Of a stretch of 64,000 nucleotides of DNA, positions 54,476 to 64,000 are shown in pieces. The notes beneath the pieces are model-generated. The model saw nothing but the letters and a program-made list of their open reading frames with translations. It was not told the DNA's origin and did not search any database. Source of the stretch: Thiotrichales bacterium. Lineage in GTDB: Bacteria > Pseudomonadota > Gammaproteobacteria > Francisellales > CACEW01. Within the stretch, counting starts at the first letter, position 1; every line of letters starts with the position of its first letter. Both the position numbers and the translations under genes were made by a program. The stretch is from assembly GCA_947478525.1 (NCBI GenBank), contig CANJVU010000005.1, positions 1-64,000 on the forward strand. Reading direction: 5' to 3'.

Positions 54476-54503
54476 TTGCAGGTTACCCCAAAAAGCGTAT
54501 CAT
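54476..54503 (+). promoter_or_regulatory. Promoter for the glutamate dehydrogenase gene
   Basis: TTGCAG (54476-54481), 16-base spacer, TATCAT (54498-54503), about 30 bases before the ATG at 54535. Confidence 0.55.
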
Positions 54504-54534
54504 ATAGCCATTTCAACACTGAGGTGGTTTTTGT

Positions 54535-57500
54535 ATGCCGTTACTTTCTCAAAACAGTCCTGCGTTTTCTGCGTTAATTAAACATATTCAAGCTAAGTTG
54601 CCTGCTGCACAAGCGGTACAGGTGATTAAGTTTGTTACGCATCATTACTCCAGCATTGCCGATGAAGAGCTGGCAGAGCACCCGCTGGAAGATTTGTACG
54701 CATCGGTATTGCTGCAGTGGCAAACCATGGCGCAGCGCAGTGTTAGCGATATTAGCTGTCGCATTGAGAATCCGACCCTTAAAACCCACGGTTGGCAGTC
54801 ACCCCATACCATCATTACCTTGTGTCAAACAGACCGGCCATTTTTGGTGGATTCAATGTTAGTGGCCTTGGCTCGTTTGGGCATCCATGTGCATTTTCTG
54901 GTGCATTGTGGTTGTTTGCCGGTACAGCGCGATGCTGCAGGCAAGCTGGTGCAAGTGTTTGCTAAAACCGATCAGGTACCAAAAGAAGCGGTTGCTGAAG
55001 CGGTAATTTATGTTGAAATTGACCGTCAAGTCGATGATCCAAAAGTAATAGCTGCTTTACAGCAAAAGCTAATTGAGATCATGCAAGATGTGAAGGTTGC
55101 GACGAATGACTATCCTGCCATGCGTGAACGTTTGGCATCTGAAATTCAACGTCTACGCAGCAACCCGGCTAAGATCGATGCAACAATGTTGGATGAATAC
55201 CTGGAGTTTTTGAGTTGGATCGACAATGATCATTTTACTTTTTTGGGTCAGGCAGATGTGGTGTTGCCGGCGAAGGGCAGCAAAGAACCAATGCATTTTA
55301 AACCAGGCAGTGGCCTTGGATTATTTCGCCACCAACATTGGTTGGATGCAAAAGATTTTGCTGATGGTTTTTTAGTGGCGCGCGATCAGATTTTTTCCTC
55401 CCAACCCATTTTGGTTTCAAAGTCGGCGCTGGAATCTACCGTACATCGTGGTGTTAAACTGGACGTGATCAGCATCAAGCAGTTTGATCAGGGTAAAGTG
55501 GTCGGTGAAACGCGCTTTATCGGGCTTTATACTTCAGCGGCTTATCATAGTGATGTGATGAATATCCCGATGTTGCGCCACAAAGCAGAACGGGTGATTC
55601 AGCGTTCGGGTTATTCGTTGAAGGGCCATGATGGCAAAACCCTGCTCAATGTGTTGGATACCTTCCCTCGTGATGAGTTATTTCAGATTGGTGATGATGA
55701 GTTATTCGATACCGCCATTCGCATCATGCAAATACAGGAACGTAACAAAGTACGTTTTTTTATCCGTAAAGAAACTTTTGGTCGTTATTATTATTGCATG
55801 GTATTTTTGCCAAAGGATGCGTATAACAGTGATGTGCGTTTGAAAATGCAGCAGTTATTAATGACCGCTTTGCGGGGTAAAACCGTCACTTATGAGCAGC
55901 ATTTATTGGAATCAATATTATGCCGGGTAGATTTTATCATTACCGTCGACCCCACTGAATCGATAACCTTTGATGTCAATGTGTTGGAACAACAGCTTAT
56001 TCAAGTGGCACATGATTGGCAAGATCAGCTCAAAACCGCATTAACGCAAACATCTGCTGCGGAGTCAAACGCATTAATTTTATATCATAAATATCAACGT
56101 GCATTTGCGGTGGGCTATCGTGCCGACTACTCGGGTGAACAGGCCGCCAGCGATATTGTGCATATTGAACAGTTGTTGCAAGAAACCGAGCCATTGTCGC
56201 TCTATTTTTATCGTGAATCCAATACCAATGAACCTTCTTTACGGTTAAAAGTATTCCATAAAAATACCGGATTGCCATTAACCACGGTATTGCCGATCTT
56301 GGAAAACATGGGTTTAAAAGTGTTAGAAGAGCGTCCCTATGAAATTAAGCTCAGTGCTGACATCACCGTATGGATGTCCGATTTTGAATTGCAATTAACT
56401 GCCGCTGTCGATCTTGCTGCGATTGAATCGGTTTTTACCGATGCCTTTGTGCGGGTATGGCTCAATCAGGCTGAAAATGATGGCTTTAACCGGTTGATTG
56501 CCATCGCGGGCTTGAGTTGGCATGAAGTGCGTATTTTGAGGGCTTGTGCCCGATATTGGGTGCAAATTGGTTGTCGTTATAGCCAGCCTTATATTGAAAA
56601 TGCACTGGCAGATAATGCACATTTAGCGAGATTACTGGTGGCATTGTTTGTAAAACGTTTTGACCCTGCGGAGTCTGCGCAAAAACGTCAGCAACAAGTT
56701 AAGCAGATTCACCAGCAATTAACGGAGGGTTTAGCTAAAGTCACTAACCTCGATCACGACCGCATTATTCAAAGCTATATCCATATTATCGGCGCGATTT
56801 TGCGCACCAATCATTTTCAACGTAATGCAGCAGGGCAGTTGAAAGAATGGTTGTCATTTAAGCTGCAACCGGCGCAGATTCCCGATATGCCTAAACCAAC
56901 GCCGAAATTTGAGATTTTTGTGTTTTCGCGTTCGGTGGAAGGGGTGCATTTGCGTATGTCTTCGGTGGCACGTGGGGGGCTGCGTTGGTCCGATCGTTAT
57001 GAGGATTTCCGTACCGAAGTATTGAGCTTGATGAAAGCGCAGCAAGTGAAAAATGCGGTGATTGTGCCGATGGGTGCCAAAGGTGGTTTTGTTGCCAAGT
57101 GTTTAAGCAGTTGTGTCGGTCGAGACCAAATTCAACAAGAAGGGGTTAGTGCTTATAAAACCTTTATTCGCGGCTTGCTCGACATCACCGATAATGTGGT
57201 GGCGGGTAAAATTATCGCGCCGAAAGAAGTGGTGTGCTACGACGAAGAAGATCCTTATTTTGTAGTGGCAGCGGATAAAGGTACGGCAACCTTTTCTGAC
57301 ATTGCCAACAGCGTCTCTGCAGAATATGGTTTTTGGTTGGGCGATGCGTTTGCCTCTGGCGGTAGCAACGGCTATGACCACAAGAAAATGGCGATTACGG
57401 CGCGCGGTGCTTGGGAGGCGGTGAAACGTAACTTCTTATCGATTGGTCGTGATGTTCAAACTGAACCGTTTACCGTGGTCGGTGTGGGGGATATGAGCGG

Positions 57501-59421
57501 TGATGTATTTGGTAACGGCATGTTATTATCGCCGCAGATTCGTTTATTGGCGGTATTTAATCATCAACATATTTTTATTGATCCCAACCCAGATGTTACA
57601 GTGAGCCTACAAGAACGTCAGCGTTTATTTAATTTACCCCGCTCGACTTGGGCTGACTACAATCGTGAACTGATCAGCCAAGGCGGGGGTGTGTTTGAGC
57701 GTCAGGCCAAAGTGATTGAACTGTCAGTTGAAGCTTGTCAGGCGTTGGGCCTTGAGCAAAATAAAATTGAACCCAGTGAGTTGATTCAAGCGATTTTAAA
57801 AGCACCGGTAGATTTGCTCTGGAATGGAGGAATTGGTACCTATATCAAAGCCTCTACGGAAAATCATTTTGAGGTGGGTGATCGCCAAAATGATGCGGTG
57901 CGCGTGGATGCCACCGAGTTGCGCTGTAAAGTCATCGGTGAAGGCGGTAACTTGGGGGTAACGCAGCGTGGTCGGATTGAATTTGCACTGCGTGGTGGTT
58001 TGATCAATACCGATGCCATCGATAACTCAGCGGGCGTGGACTGTTCTGACCATGAAGTGAATATCAAAATTTTACTGAATGATTTGTTGGCGCAGAAGCT
58101 TTTAACAGCTGAGCAACGCAATCCATTATTGGCCAGTATGCAAGAAGAGGTTTCGACCTTGGTGCTGCGCAATAATTACGACCAAACCCAGACCATTCGT
58201 TGCAGTCTGGCGAATGATTCTGAAGGTGTTGATATTTACGCGCGTTTAATCAGTGAGTTGGTGCGCGAAGCGGGGCTGGATCGTCGCTTGGAAATGATCC
58301 CCAGTGATAAAGAATTACAAGCCCGTCGCATTAATGGGCAAGGACTGACTGCGCCTGAATTCGCGGTGTTAATGGCCTATACCAAGCTGATTATTCGTCG
58401 CGTGCTGTTGGGGTCGAAATTGCCGGATGATCCGTATTTCTTTAAATATCTGCGCGCAGAGTTTCCAGAGTGTTTGGCAACCGATTATTCAGAAGCCATG
58501 AAGCAGCATCGTCTGGCGCGGGAAATCATTGCGGCGCAGGTGACCAATACTTGGGTCAAATATATGGGTATTGATTTTGTGCATCGCCTGTATGACCAAA
58601 CCGGTGCGACGGTAGAAATGATTATTCGTGCATTTGAAGTGATGTTGCAGGTATTTAGTGTGCCAACCATTTGGCATCATATTGAAAAGCTTGATGGTAA
58701 AGTGCCGGCACCACTGCAGTATCAAATGATGCAAACATTGCGTCGCTCGTTGCGTCGCTCGGTACGTTGGTTGGTGCGGCATTGTCGAGAAAATGCTGAT
58801 ATCATGACTTACATTGAAGTGTTGTCACCGCAAATTGCTAAACTGCGTCATATGCAGGTGCATTTATTAGATGAAAAAAGTCGCTTGGCACGGCAGGAAA
58901 GACTGCAGCAGTACCACGAACAAGGTGTCCCTAAAGCGTTGGCCAGTCAGATTATTGGTTTTGATGTGGCGTCTCCAGTATTTGACGTTATTGAAATCTC
59001 CTTAAACAATGAATTGCCGTTAGAAAAAGTAGCAGCAGTATATGGCGAGTTGAATCAACAGCTATCTTTGGCCTGGCTGAGAGAGTGTTTGTTAGGGTTT
59101 GCTGCGCGCGATGATTATTGGGAAATTCTTTCCAGTTCGGCATTGCGGGATGATTTGGATCGCTGCCAAAGTTTCTTGACGCGGAGTGTCTTGGAATCAA
59201 CGGCGGAAGATTTGCCGGTGGAGCAACGTGTTACCGCGTGGATTGAGCATTATCGCTTTATTGTGCGTCGTTGGTTGTATCAGGTAGATGAGTTTAAACT
59301 CAATAAACCAGATTTGGTCAAGTTGATTACGGCGTTGCGTAGTTTGTCAGATATGATGGAAACAGTGAAAGTAAGTCAAAATTTACGCACCTATCGTCGC
59401 TTGGCAACGTTTGCGAAATAA
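54535..59421 (+). CDS. gdhB: NAD-specific glutamate dehydrogenase, large (180-kDa) type
   Basis: 1628 residues, the size of the large L-GDH family (as in Pseudomonas gdhB). It oxidises glutamate to 2-oxoglutarate and ammonia with NAD, a catabolic entry to the TCA cycle. The long N-terminal half carries ACT-like regulatory segments (PFLVDSMLVALARLGIHVH). The catalytic domain holds MSSVARGGLRWSDRYEDFRT, the Lys-containing VPMGAKGGFVAKC (about residue 845-857), and the NAD-binding VGVGDMSGDVFGNGM. A C-terminal helical domain completes it. It has its own promoter. lysS follows after 30 bases. Confidence 0.95.
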   Translation: MPLLSQNSPAFSALIKHIQAKLPAAQAVQVIKFVTHHYSSIADEELAEHPLEDLYASVLLQWQTMAQRSVSDISCRIENPTLKTHGWQSPHTIITLCQTDRPFLVDSMLVALARLGIHVHFLVHCGCLPVQRDAAGKLVQVFAKTDQVPKEAVAEAVIYVEIDRQVDDPKVIAALQQKLIEIMQDVKVATNDYPAMRERLASEIQRLRSNPAKIDATMLDEYLEFLSWIDNDHFTFLGQADVVLPAKGSKEPMHFKPGSGLGLFRHQHWLDAKDFADGFLVARDQIFSSQPILVSKSALESTVHRGVKLDVISIKQFDQGKVVGETRFIGLYTSAAYHSDVMNIPMLRHKAERVIQRSGYSLKGHDGKTLLNVLDTFPRDELFQIGDDELFDTAIRIMQIQERNKVRFFIRKETFGRYYYCMVFLPKDAYNSDVRLKMQQLLMTALRGKTVTYEQHLLESILCRVDFIITVDPTESITFDVNVLEQQLIQVAHDWQDQLKTALTQTSAAESNALILYHKYQRAFAVGYRADYSGEQAASDIVHIEQLLQETEPLSLYFYRESNTNEPSLRLKVFHKNTGLPLTTVLPILENMGLKVLEERPYEIKLSADITVWMSDFELQLTAAVDLAAIESVFTDAFVRVWLNQAENDGFNRLIAIAGLSWHEVRILRACARYWVQIGCRYSQPYIENALADNAHLARLLVALFVKRFDPAESAQKRQQQVKQIHQQLTEGLAKVTNLDHDRIIQSYIHIIGAILRTNHFQRNAAGQLKEWLSFKLQPAQIPDMPKPTPKFEIFVFSRSVEGVHLRMSSVARGGLRWSDRYEDFRTEVLSLMKAQQVKNAVIVPMGAKGGFVAKCLSSCVGRDQIQQEGVSAYKTFIRGLLDITDNVVAGKIIAPKEVVCYDEEDPYFVVAADKGTATFSDIANSVSAEYGFWLGDAFASGGSNGYDHKKMAITARGAWEAVKRNFLSIGRDVQTEPFTVVGVGDMSGDVFGNGMLLSPQIRLLAVFNHQHIFIDPNPDVTVSLQERQRLFNLPRSTWADYNRELISQGGGVFERQAKVIELSVEACQALGLEQNKIEPSELIQAILKAPVDLLWNGGIGTYIKASTENHFEVGDRQNDAVRVDATELRCKVIGEGGNLGVTQRGRIEFALRGGLINTDAIDNSAGVDCSDHEVNIKILLNDLLAQKLLTAEQRNPLLASMQEEVSTLVLRNNYDQTQTIRCSLANDSEGVDIYARLISELVREAGLDRRLEMIPSDKELQARRINGQGLTAPEFAVLMAYTKLIIRRVLLGSKLPDDPYFFKYLRAEFPECLATDYSEAMKQHRLAREIIAAQVTNTWVKYMGIDFVHRLYDQTGATVEMIIRAFEVMLQVFSVPTIWHHIEKLDGKVPAPLQYQMMQTLRRSLRRSVRWLVRHCRENADIMTYIEVLSPQIAKLRHMQVHLLDEKSRLARQERLQQYHEQGVPKALASQIIGFDVASPVFDVIEISLNNELPLEKVAAVYGELNQQLSLAWLRECLLGFAARDDYWEILSSSALRDDLDRCQSFLTRSVLESTAEDLPVEQRVTAWIEHYRFIVRRWLYQVDEFKLNKPDLVKLITALRSLSDMMETVKVSQNLRTYRRLATFAK

Positions 59422-59451
59422 AAAATAATTTTATAGTATTAGGATGCTCAC

Positions 59452-60966
59452 ATGACCGACCAGATTCAGCCAACCCCAGAACTCGACGAAAATGCCCAAA
59501 TTGCCTTGCGCAAACAAAAGCTTGCGACCATTCGTGAGCAGGGTGTGGCGTTTCCCAATGGCTTTCGTCGTGATACCTTGGCAACTGCATTGCAGCAACG
59601 TTATGGTGATAAAACTAAAGCGGAATTAGAGGCCGTTACTGTGCCGGTTACCTATAAAGTGGCGGGGCGGATTGTGCTGCGTCGCATGATGGGTAAGGCG
59701 AGCTTTATTACTTTGCAGGATATGTCGGGTAGAATTCAAATATATGTGCGTCAAAACGATCTGCCAGAAGGTATCTATGATGCTTTTAAAACCTGGGACT
59801 TAGGCGACATCGTGGGTGTTGAAGGCACCATTTTTAAAACCAATACCGGTGAGTTGTCGATTCACGCTCGTGGTATCCAGCTGTTAACCAAGTCACTGCG
59901 GCCTTTGCCAGATAAGTATCACGGCTTAGCGGATCAAGAGCTGCGTTATCGCCAGCGTTATGTCGATTTAATTGTTAACGAAGAAGCGCGTCGCGTGTTT
60001 ATGTTGCGTTCTAATATGGTGAATTGGATTCGCTCCTATTTAATTGAGCATCAATTTATGGAAGTGGAAACCCCAATGATGCAGGTGATTCCGGGTGGCG
60101 CAACCGCGCGGCCATTTAAAACCCATCATAATGCGCTGGATATGGATATGTATCTGCGTATTGCGCCAGAATTATATTTGAAACGCTTAGTGGTTGGTGG
60201 CTTTGAACGCGTGTTTGAAATTAATCGTAACTTCCGTAACGAAGGGTTATCGACGCGGCATAATCCAGAATTTACCATGTTGGAATTTTACCAAGCCTAC
60301 GCCGATTATCGCGATTTGATGAATTTAACGGAAGACTTGTTGCGCCGTATGAGTGCGGATTTATTAGGTAAGCCAGAGATTCAGTATCAAGGCCATACGT
60401 ATGATTTGTCGAAACCCTTTACGCGCATGAGCGTGGTGGATTCGATTATACATTACAACCCCACCATTAGCCGTGAGCAATTGAGTACGCTGGACAGCGC
60501 ACGTCAGATTGCCAAAGGATTAGATATAAAGATTGAACCTAAATATGGCTTAGGCAAAGTACAAATTGAGATTTTTGAAAAAACGGTGGAGTTCAATCTT
60601 ATGGCTCCGACTTTTATTACTGAATATCCGGCGGAAGTATCACCCTTAGCGCGTCCCAATGATCAAAACCCATTTATCACGGATCGTTTCGAGTTCTTCA
60701 TGGGGGGGCGAGAGATTGCCAATGGCTTCTCTGAATTAAATGACGCTGAAGACCAGGCCGCACGATTCCGCGCGCAAGTATCAGCAAAAGAATCGGGTGA
60801 TGAAGAAGCCATGCATTACGATGCTGACTATGTTACGGCATTGGAATATGGCATGCCACCAACGGCAGGCGAGGGCATTGGTATTGATCGCTTGGTGATG
60901 CTATTTGCGGATCAGCCATCGATTCGCGATGTGATCTTATTCCCGCATATGCGTCCGCGAGAATAA
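59452..60966 (+). CDS. lysS: Lysyl-tRNA synthetase, class II
   Basis: 504 residues. The N-terminal OB-fold anticodon-binding domain ([20 protein letters not shown], about 70-90) is followed by the class II catalytic core: motif 1 near [18 protein letters not shown], motif 2 [20 protein letters not shown] (about 260-280) and motif 3 [13 protein letters not shown] near the end. The order and length match bacterial LysS. The stop is six bases from the 3' end of the convergent wzc-like gene, leaving no room for a separate terminator. Confidence 0.97.
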   Translation: MTDQIQPTPELDENAQIALRKQKLATIREQGVAFPNGFRRDTLATALQQRYGDKTKAELEAVTVPVTYKVAGRIVLRRMMGKASFITLQDMSGRIQIYVRQNDLPEGIYDAFKTWDLGDIVGVEGTIFKTNTGELSIHARGIQLLTKSLRPLPDKYHGLADQELRYRQRYVDLIVNEEARRVFMLRSNMVNWIRSYLIEHQFMEVETPMMQVIPGGATARPFKTHHNALDMDMYLRIAPELYLKRLVVGGFERVFEINRNFRNEGLSTRHNPEFTMLEFYQAYADYRDLMNLTEDLLRRMSADLLGKPEIQYQGHTYDLSKPFTRMSVVDSIIHYNPTISREQLSTLDSARQIAKGLDIKIEPKYGLGKVQIEIFEKTVEFNLMAPTFITEYPAEVSPLARPNDQNPFITDRFEFFMGGREIANGFSELNDAEDQAARFRAQVSAKESGDEEAMHYDADYVTALEYGMPPTAGEGIGIDRLVMLFADQPSIRDVILFPHMRPRE

Positions 60967-60972
60967 AAACAT

Positions 60973-63234
60973 CTATTTCTTGCTTTTATCGCTGCGGTAA
61001 TCATACCGGTAGTACTGTTGCGCATAATCATAAATCTTATTAGATTTAAGAGGGATCAGGTTAAACACCGCACCATCAATGGTTTGATTTACTTTTTTAA
61101 AGTGATTCAGTGCGACTTCTAATTGTTTTTCGGTATGTTGTCCATAACCCAAAATCATCAGTCTGAGCGTAGCATGTGAAGCTAAAATTGCCGCGTCAGT
61201 CAGCGCCAATATGGGAGCAGTGTCAATAATAATGATGTCATATTGGGCTGAGAAAGCCTGGAGTTCGGTTTGACATGACGGTGCCATTAATAGCTCGGCG
61301 TGATTATGTGAATTTGAACCGGTAGGCAAAAAGTCCAATTGGGCAAAACGAGTTTTTTGTACACAAACTTCTGGGGTAACCATGCCCATTAATAAGTCGG
61401 TAAATCCTGGCTTATGAGGGCCTTTAAAGTAGTGATACAAATCACCCCGACGCGCATCAGCGTCGATCAGTAGAACCCGTTTGCCGATTTCTGCGAGCGA
61501 GTGTGCCAGGTTTGCAGAAACAAAAGATTTACCAATGTTGGGCGAAGGTCCGCTAATGCTGATAATGTTACCTTTTGCTGAGGTTAGCTTAAACAGAATG
61601 TTGGTGCGTAAACTGCGGATGCTTTCTGAAATTAAGCTTTGTGGATCTAACTCGCTCATGAGTTGTAATTCAGGTTGCAGTTTTCTATCAAAACGACGCT
61701 TTTGACGTCTTTGTTCAGTGCTGTCGAATAAGGTCGCAATTACTGGGATGCCGAGGGTGTTCTCAACAAAATGAGTGTCTTCAACGCCTTTTCGCAGGTA
61801 GTGTTGAGTGAAAATGATCATGAAACTGATCAGTAACCCAAGTACTATTGCAATCAGTAAAACCAGCGCAGCGGGTACATTAATGGCTAAAAACGGCACA
61901 TCTGCATGATCGATAATGGTAATGGTACCCAGGGTGGTGGCTTTGACCAATTCATAGCGTTGAATGTTCATGAGTAAGCTGGTGTAAATGGTGTTTTTAA
62001 TCGTGGCGTCACGAGTGAGGTCTACCAATTTTTGATCCGCATCTGGAGTGTTGCGTAACTGTTGATTCAGTCGATCAATCTGCTGTTGATATTGTGCAAT
62101 ACCAGCATCAATCTGTTGTAACGGCAAACTGTTTTTAACATATTGGCTTTCTAGTTCCGCTCTTTGCATTTGTGCTTGAGTCAGTTGTGCCTCTGCGGTG
62201 GCAATAGAGTTGAGTATCATTTTGGTTTGAGCGCTTAAAGAAACGTGGCCGCTCTTGGTCCGATATTCATTATAGTTGGTTTCGGCGATGTTCAGTTGTT
62301 TTTCTGCATCGGGTACGCGTTTTTTCAAGAACTTCAACGCTTCTGCAGCCTGCAGTGCGGTTTGTTTGACCGAGCTGTTTACGATGTAAAAGCCAATGGT
62401 ATTTAAAATGGCGGCCGCTTTTTCAGAGCTGGCATTATTCAGCGTCACGTTGAGGGTGTTGGCAAATTGGCCAGTTGGTGAAACTTTAATGGCATCGGCA
62501 AGTGATTTTAAGGCCATTTCAGTGGGGATTTGCTTAATATAAAATACCGCGCCTGCATTGGCCGTAATAGATGAAATGGTCAGGGTAATGGCATTATATT
62601 GGTTGGCATTGAGTGTTAAAGGAATGCCGGTTGTTCCAGTAGCCAATGAGGTGCCTTTCGGATCTATTAACGTATAATGGTCGTTTCCTTGATAGATGAT
62701 TTTAAAAATTTTATTCTGCCAATAAGGCTTAACTGAGAAGTTTTTTAGATCGAGTGAACTGCCACCCCAGTTGTAGCTGTTCATGCCTAACCACGGTTTG
62801 GCGATTTGATTGGTATAATTTTGCTTATCATAGTTAAGCGCAATTTTATGCCCAAAAATGGGGAAGTAGTCTGGGGTTAGGATAACATCTAAATGTAGTT
62901 GTTTAATAGTAGGCTCTAAGACACTACGCGAAGTCACGATACTCTGCTCGCTGGCAATCATAGCAGAATCACCGCCAAGCATGCTCATAGGAGAGGACGA
63001 GCTTTGACCCATTAATGAGCTCATTAAGCTATTATTAGAGTTGCCACTGACGCTAATCAGCGTGTTGGATTGATATACGGGGATTCGCGCTTTGCAAATC
63101 GCAGCGCCAATCAGGAGTGCAATCACCACACAGCCGAAAATAAGCCATTTGCGTGGCCACAACATATTAATAAGATCTTTTAATTCAATCACATCTTGCG
63201 TGTTTTTTTCTCGAGCGGGTTGTGAGTTACTCAT
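60973..63234 (-). CDS. wzc: Wzc-type polysaccharide co-polymerase / tyrosine autokinase
   Basis: 753 residues. A Wzz domain between two membrane helices (about residues 30-50 and 448-470) encloses a long periplasmic coiled-coil part with the Pro-rich region before helix 2. The cytosolic BY-kinase domain has Walker A GPSPNIGKSF, Walker A' VLLIDADARRGD and Walker B IIIIDTAPI. It ends in a Tyr cluster (YDYAQQYYRYDYR), the autophosphorylated tail that controls capsule or exopolysaccharide chain length. It lies 11 bases after the wza-like gene, forming the end of an export operon that continues outside the window. Confidence 0.93.
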   Translation of the reverse strand: MSNSQPAREKNTQDVIELKDLINMLWPRKWLIFGCVVIALLIGAAICKARIPVYQSNTLISVSGNSNNSLMSSLMGQSSSSPMSMLGGDSAMIASEQSIVTSRSVLEPTIKQLHLDVILTPDYFPIFGHKIALNYDKQNYTNQIAKPWLGMNSYNWGGSSLDLKNFSVKPYWQNKIFKIIYQGNDHYTLIDPKGTSLATGTTGIPLTLNANQYNAITLTISSITANAGAVFYIKQIPTEMALKSLADAIKVSPTGQFANTLNVTLNNASSEKAAAILNTIGFYIVNSSVKQTALQAAEALKFLKKRVPDAEKQLNIAETNYNEYRTKSGHVSLSAQTKMILNSIATAEAQLTQAQMQRAELESQYVKNSLPLQQIDAGIAQYQQQIDRLNQQLRNTPDADQKLVDLTRDATIKNTIYTSLLMNIQRYELVKATTLGTITIIDHADVPFLAINVPAALVLLIAIVLGLLISFMIIFTQHYLRKGVEDTHFVENTLGIPVIATLFDSTEQRRQKRRFDRKLQPELQLMSELDPQSLISESIRSLRTNILFKLTSAKGNIISISGPSPNIGKSFVSANLAHSLAEIGKRVLLIDADARRGDLYHYFKGPHKPGFTDLLMGMVTPEVCVQKTRFAQLDFLPTGSNSHNHAELLMAPSCQTELQAFSAQYDIIIIDTAPILALTDAAILASHATLRLMILGYGQHTEKQLEVALNHFKKVNQTIDGAVFNLIPLKSNKIYDYAQQYYRYDYRSDKSKK

Positions 63235-63245
63235 GGTAAATAATC

Positions 63246-64000
63246 CTAATGTGTAAGGCTATTAATATAAACAGCAGTAGTAAGGGGTTGATTAATTTGA
63301 CTGATAACTTCACCAAAGGTAGCCAGTTTCGAGGTTGATACAAAGACCACATCTTGGGATTTTAGTCTAAATTCGCTGGCCAGATTGTAGGAGTCTGGTG
63401 ATGAGGCATTGAGCGAGTAAATTTGAGGGTTGTCATTGAAATTACGAATAACATAGGTGTACTCAGGATCAGACATATCCGCCACGCCTTTAGCATTGCC
63501 GAGCGCTTGTTCCAGGGACATTTGGCCGTCCACCATGTAGTATGGGCCGGGTGCATTAACGGAGCCCAGTACAAAAATAGTGTTGAGGTTATTATTGGGA
63601 ATGTTAATAATGGCTTCATTTTCCAATATCCAATTGGCAGAGGATCCATTGGGTGTTTTTAGGGTATTAAGATTCACGAAAGTGGTAACGCCATTCTGTT
63701 CTACGGTGATGTTGCTCAAGTCCGCGCAGGAAGGCATTTCGCCAGAGGTGGTGTAAACGCCGCATTGAATGGGGCCTCCCGCATTCGTTACTGCATCCAG
63801 TACGGTTAGAGGGATGTTAGTTATGGGTATGTCAGCAGCTTTGTTGACAGCGCCGGTAACGGTAACATGCTGGCTATTAAAACCCGTTATTGTTACATTG
63901 ATTTGTGGATCTTTAATGATGGATGCGAGTTTTTTGGTGATCAATTGACGAACCTCATCGGTGGTTTTGTTCACCACCTTGAGATAACCAAGATATGGGT
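63246..64000 (-). CDS. wza: Wza-type polysaccharide export protein (5' end outside window)
   Basis: About 251 residues visible; the frame stays open to the right edge (PYLGYLKVVNKTTDEVRQLI), so the GTG at 63977 is not the real start. Visible are the end of the polysaccharide-export (PES) domain with TTDEVRQLITKKL, and two SLBB-type repeats: VTVTGAVNKAADIPI with LTVLDAVTNAGGP, and IFVLGSVNAPGPYYMVDG with MSLEQALGNAKG. The C-terminus (LKSQDVVFVSTSKLATFGEVISQI) fits the outer-membrane helix of Wza. It would form the outer-membrane channel for capsule or exopolysaccharide, working with Wzc. Confidence 0.9.
   Translation of the reverse strand, partial: PYLGYLKVVNKTTDEVRQLITKKLASIIKDPQINVTITGFNSQHVTVTGAVNKAADIPITNIPLTVLDAVTNAGGPIQCGVYTTSGEMPSCADLSNITVEQNGVTTFVNLNTLKTPNGSSANWILENEAIINIPNNNLNTIFVLGSVNAPGPYYMVDGQMSLEQALGNAKGVADMSDPEYTYVIRNFNDNPQIYSLNASSPDSYNLASEFRLKSQDVVFVSTSKLATFGEVISQINQPLTTAVYINSLTH

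Overview
The window looks like a piece of a gammaproteobacterial chromosome of moderate GC. The markers are lolB, mlaA, rdgC, the 180-kDa type of NAD-glutamate dehydrogenase, an accD-folC-dedD-cvpA run, an hfq-hflX-hflK-hflC-purA run, and tRNA-Gln directly upstream of prs. The genus cannot be fixed from the sequence alone. Gene density is high, there is no rRNA, and no gene-free stretch exceeds 300 bases.

Left edge (1-6.9 kb): the 3' part of a giant Ser/Thr-rich protein with 180-bp tandem repeats, a long helical region and a hydrophobic C-terminus; then a type IV pilin-like gene, tRNA-Pro, tRNA-Arg and a small membrane protein. 6.9-15.8 kb: housekeeping genes (rpiA-rmuC, rdgC, prfA, lolB, prs, an adenosine-kinase-type PfkB), interrupted by a decayed toxin-antitoxin locus and an FAD monooxygenase. 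15.8-19.4 kb: a MarR regulator, two paralogous Bcr/CflA-type drug exporters and a HigBA-type toxin-antitoxin pair, all on the minus strand. 19.5-32.1 kb: folD; accD-folC-dedD-like-cvpA; purB-permease-PLD nuclease; tRNA-Ser; hfq-hflX-hflK-hflC-purA.

32.2-45.4 kb holds a tight operon for the membrane/baseplate side of a type VI secretion system: FHA protein (TagH), TssJ, TssK, TssL, two consecutive TssM/IcmF proteins and a DUF2169-pentapeptide-repeat protein. Sheath, tube, spike, ClpV and the remaining baseplate genes are not in the window. Downstream lie a YefM-tail-like mini-gene, an OLD-type ATPase/TOPRIM gene split by one in-frame amber codon, and a two-gene minus-strand unit. In that unit a polar beta-rich, LysM-containing protein with a Gly/Ala-rich hydrophobic C-terminus is followed 11 bases later by a small two-helix membrane protein. 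I read this as a candidate T6SS membrane-targeting effector with its immunity protein, the most interesting new candidate here.

49.5-64 kb: L-asparaginase and an RsmB-type methyltransferase; mlaA, a PfkB kinase and a small secreted protein; NAD-glutamate dehydrogenase; lysS; and, converging on lysS, the end of a capsule/exopolysaccharide export operon (wzc-like tyrosine kinase and a wza-like gene running off the right edge).

Functional calls rest on motifs and gene order read by eye; no database search was possible.
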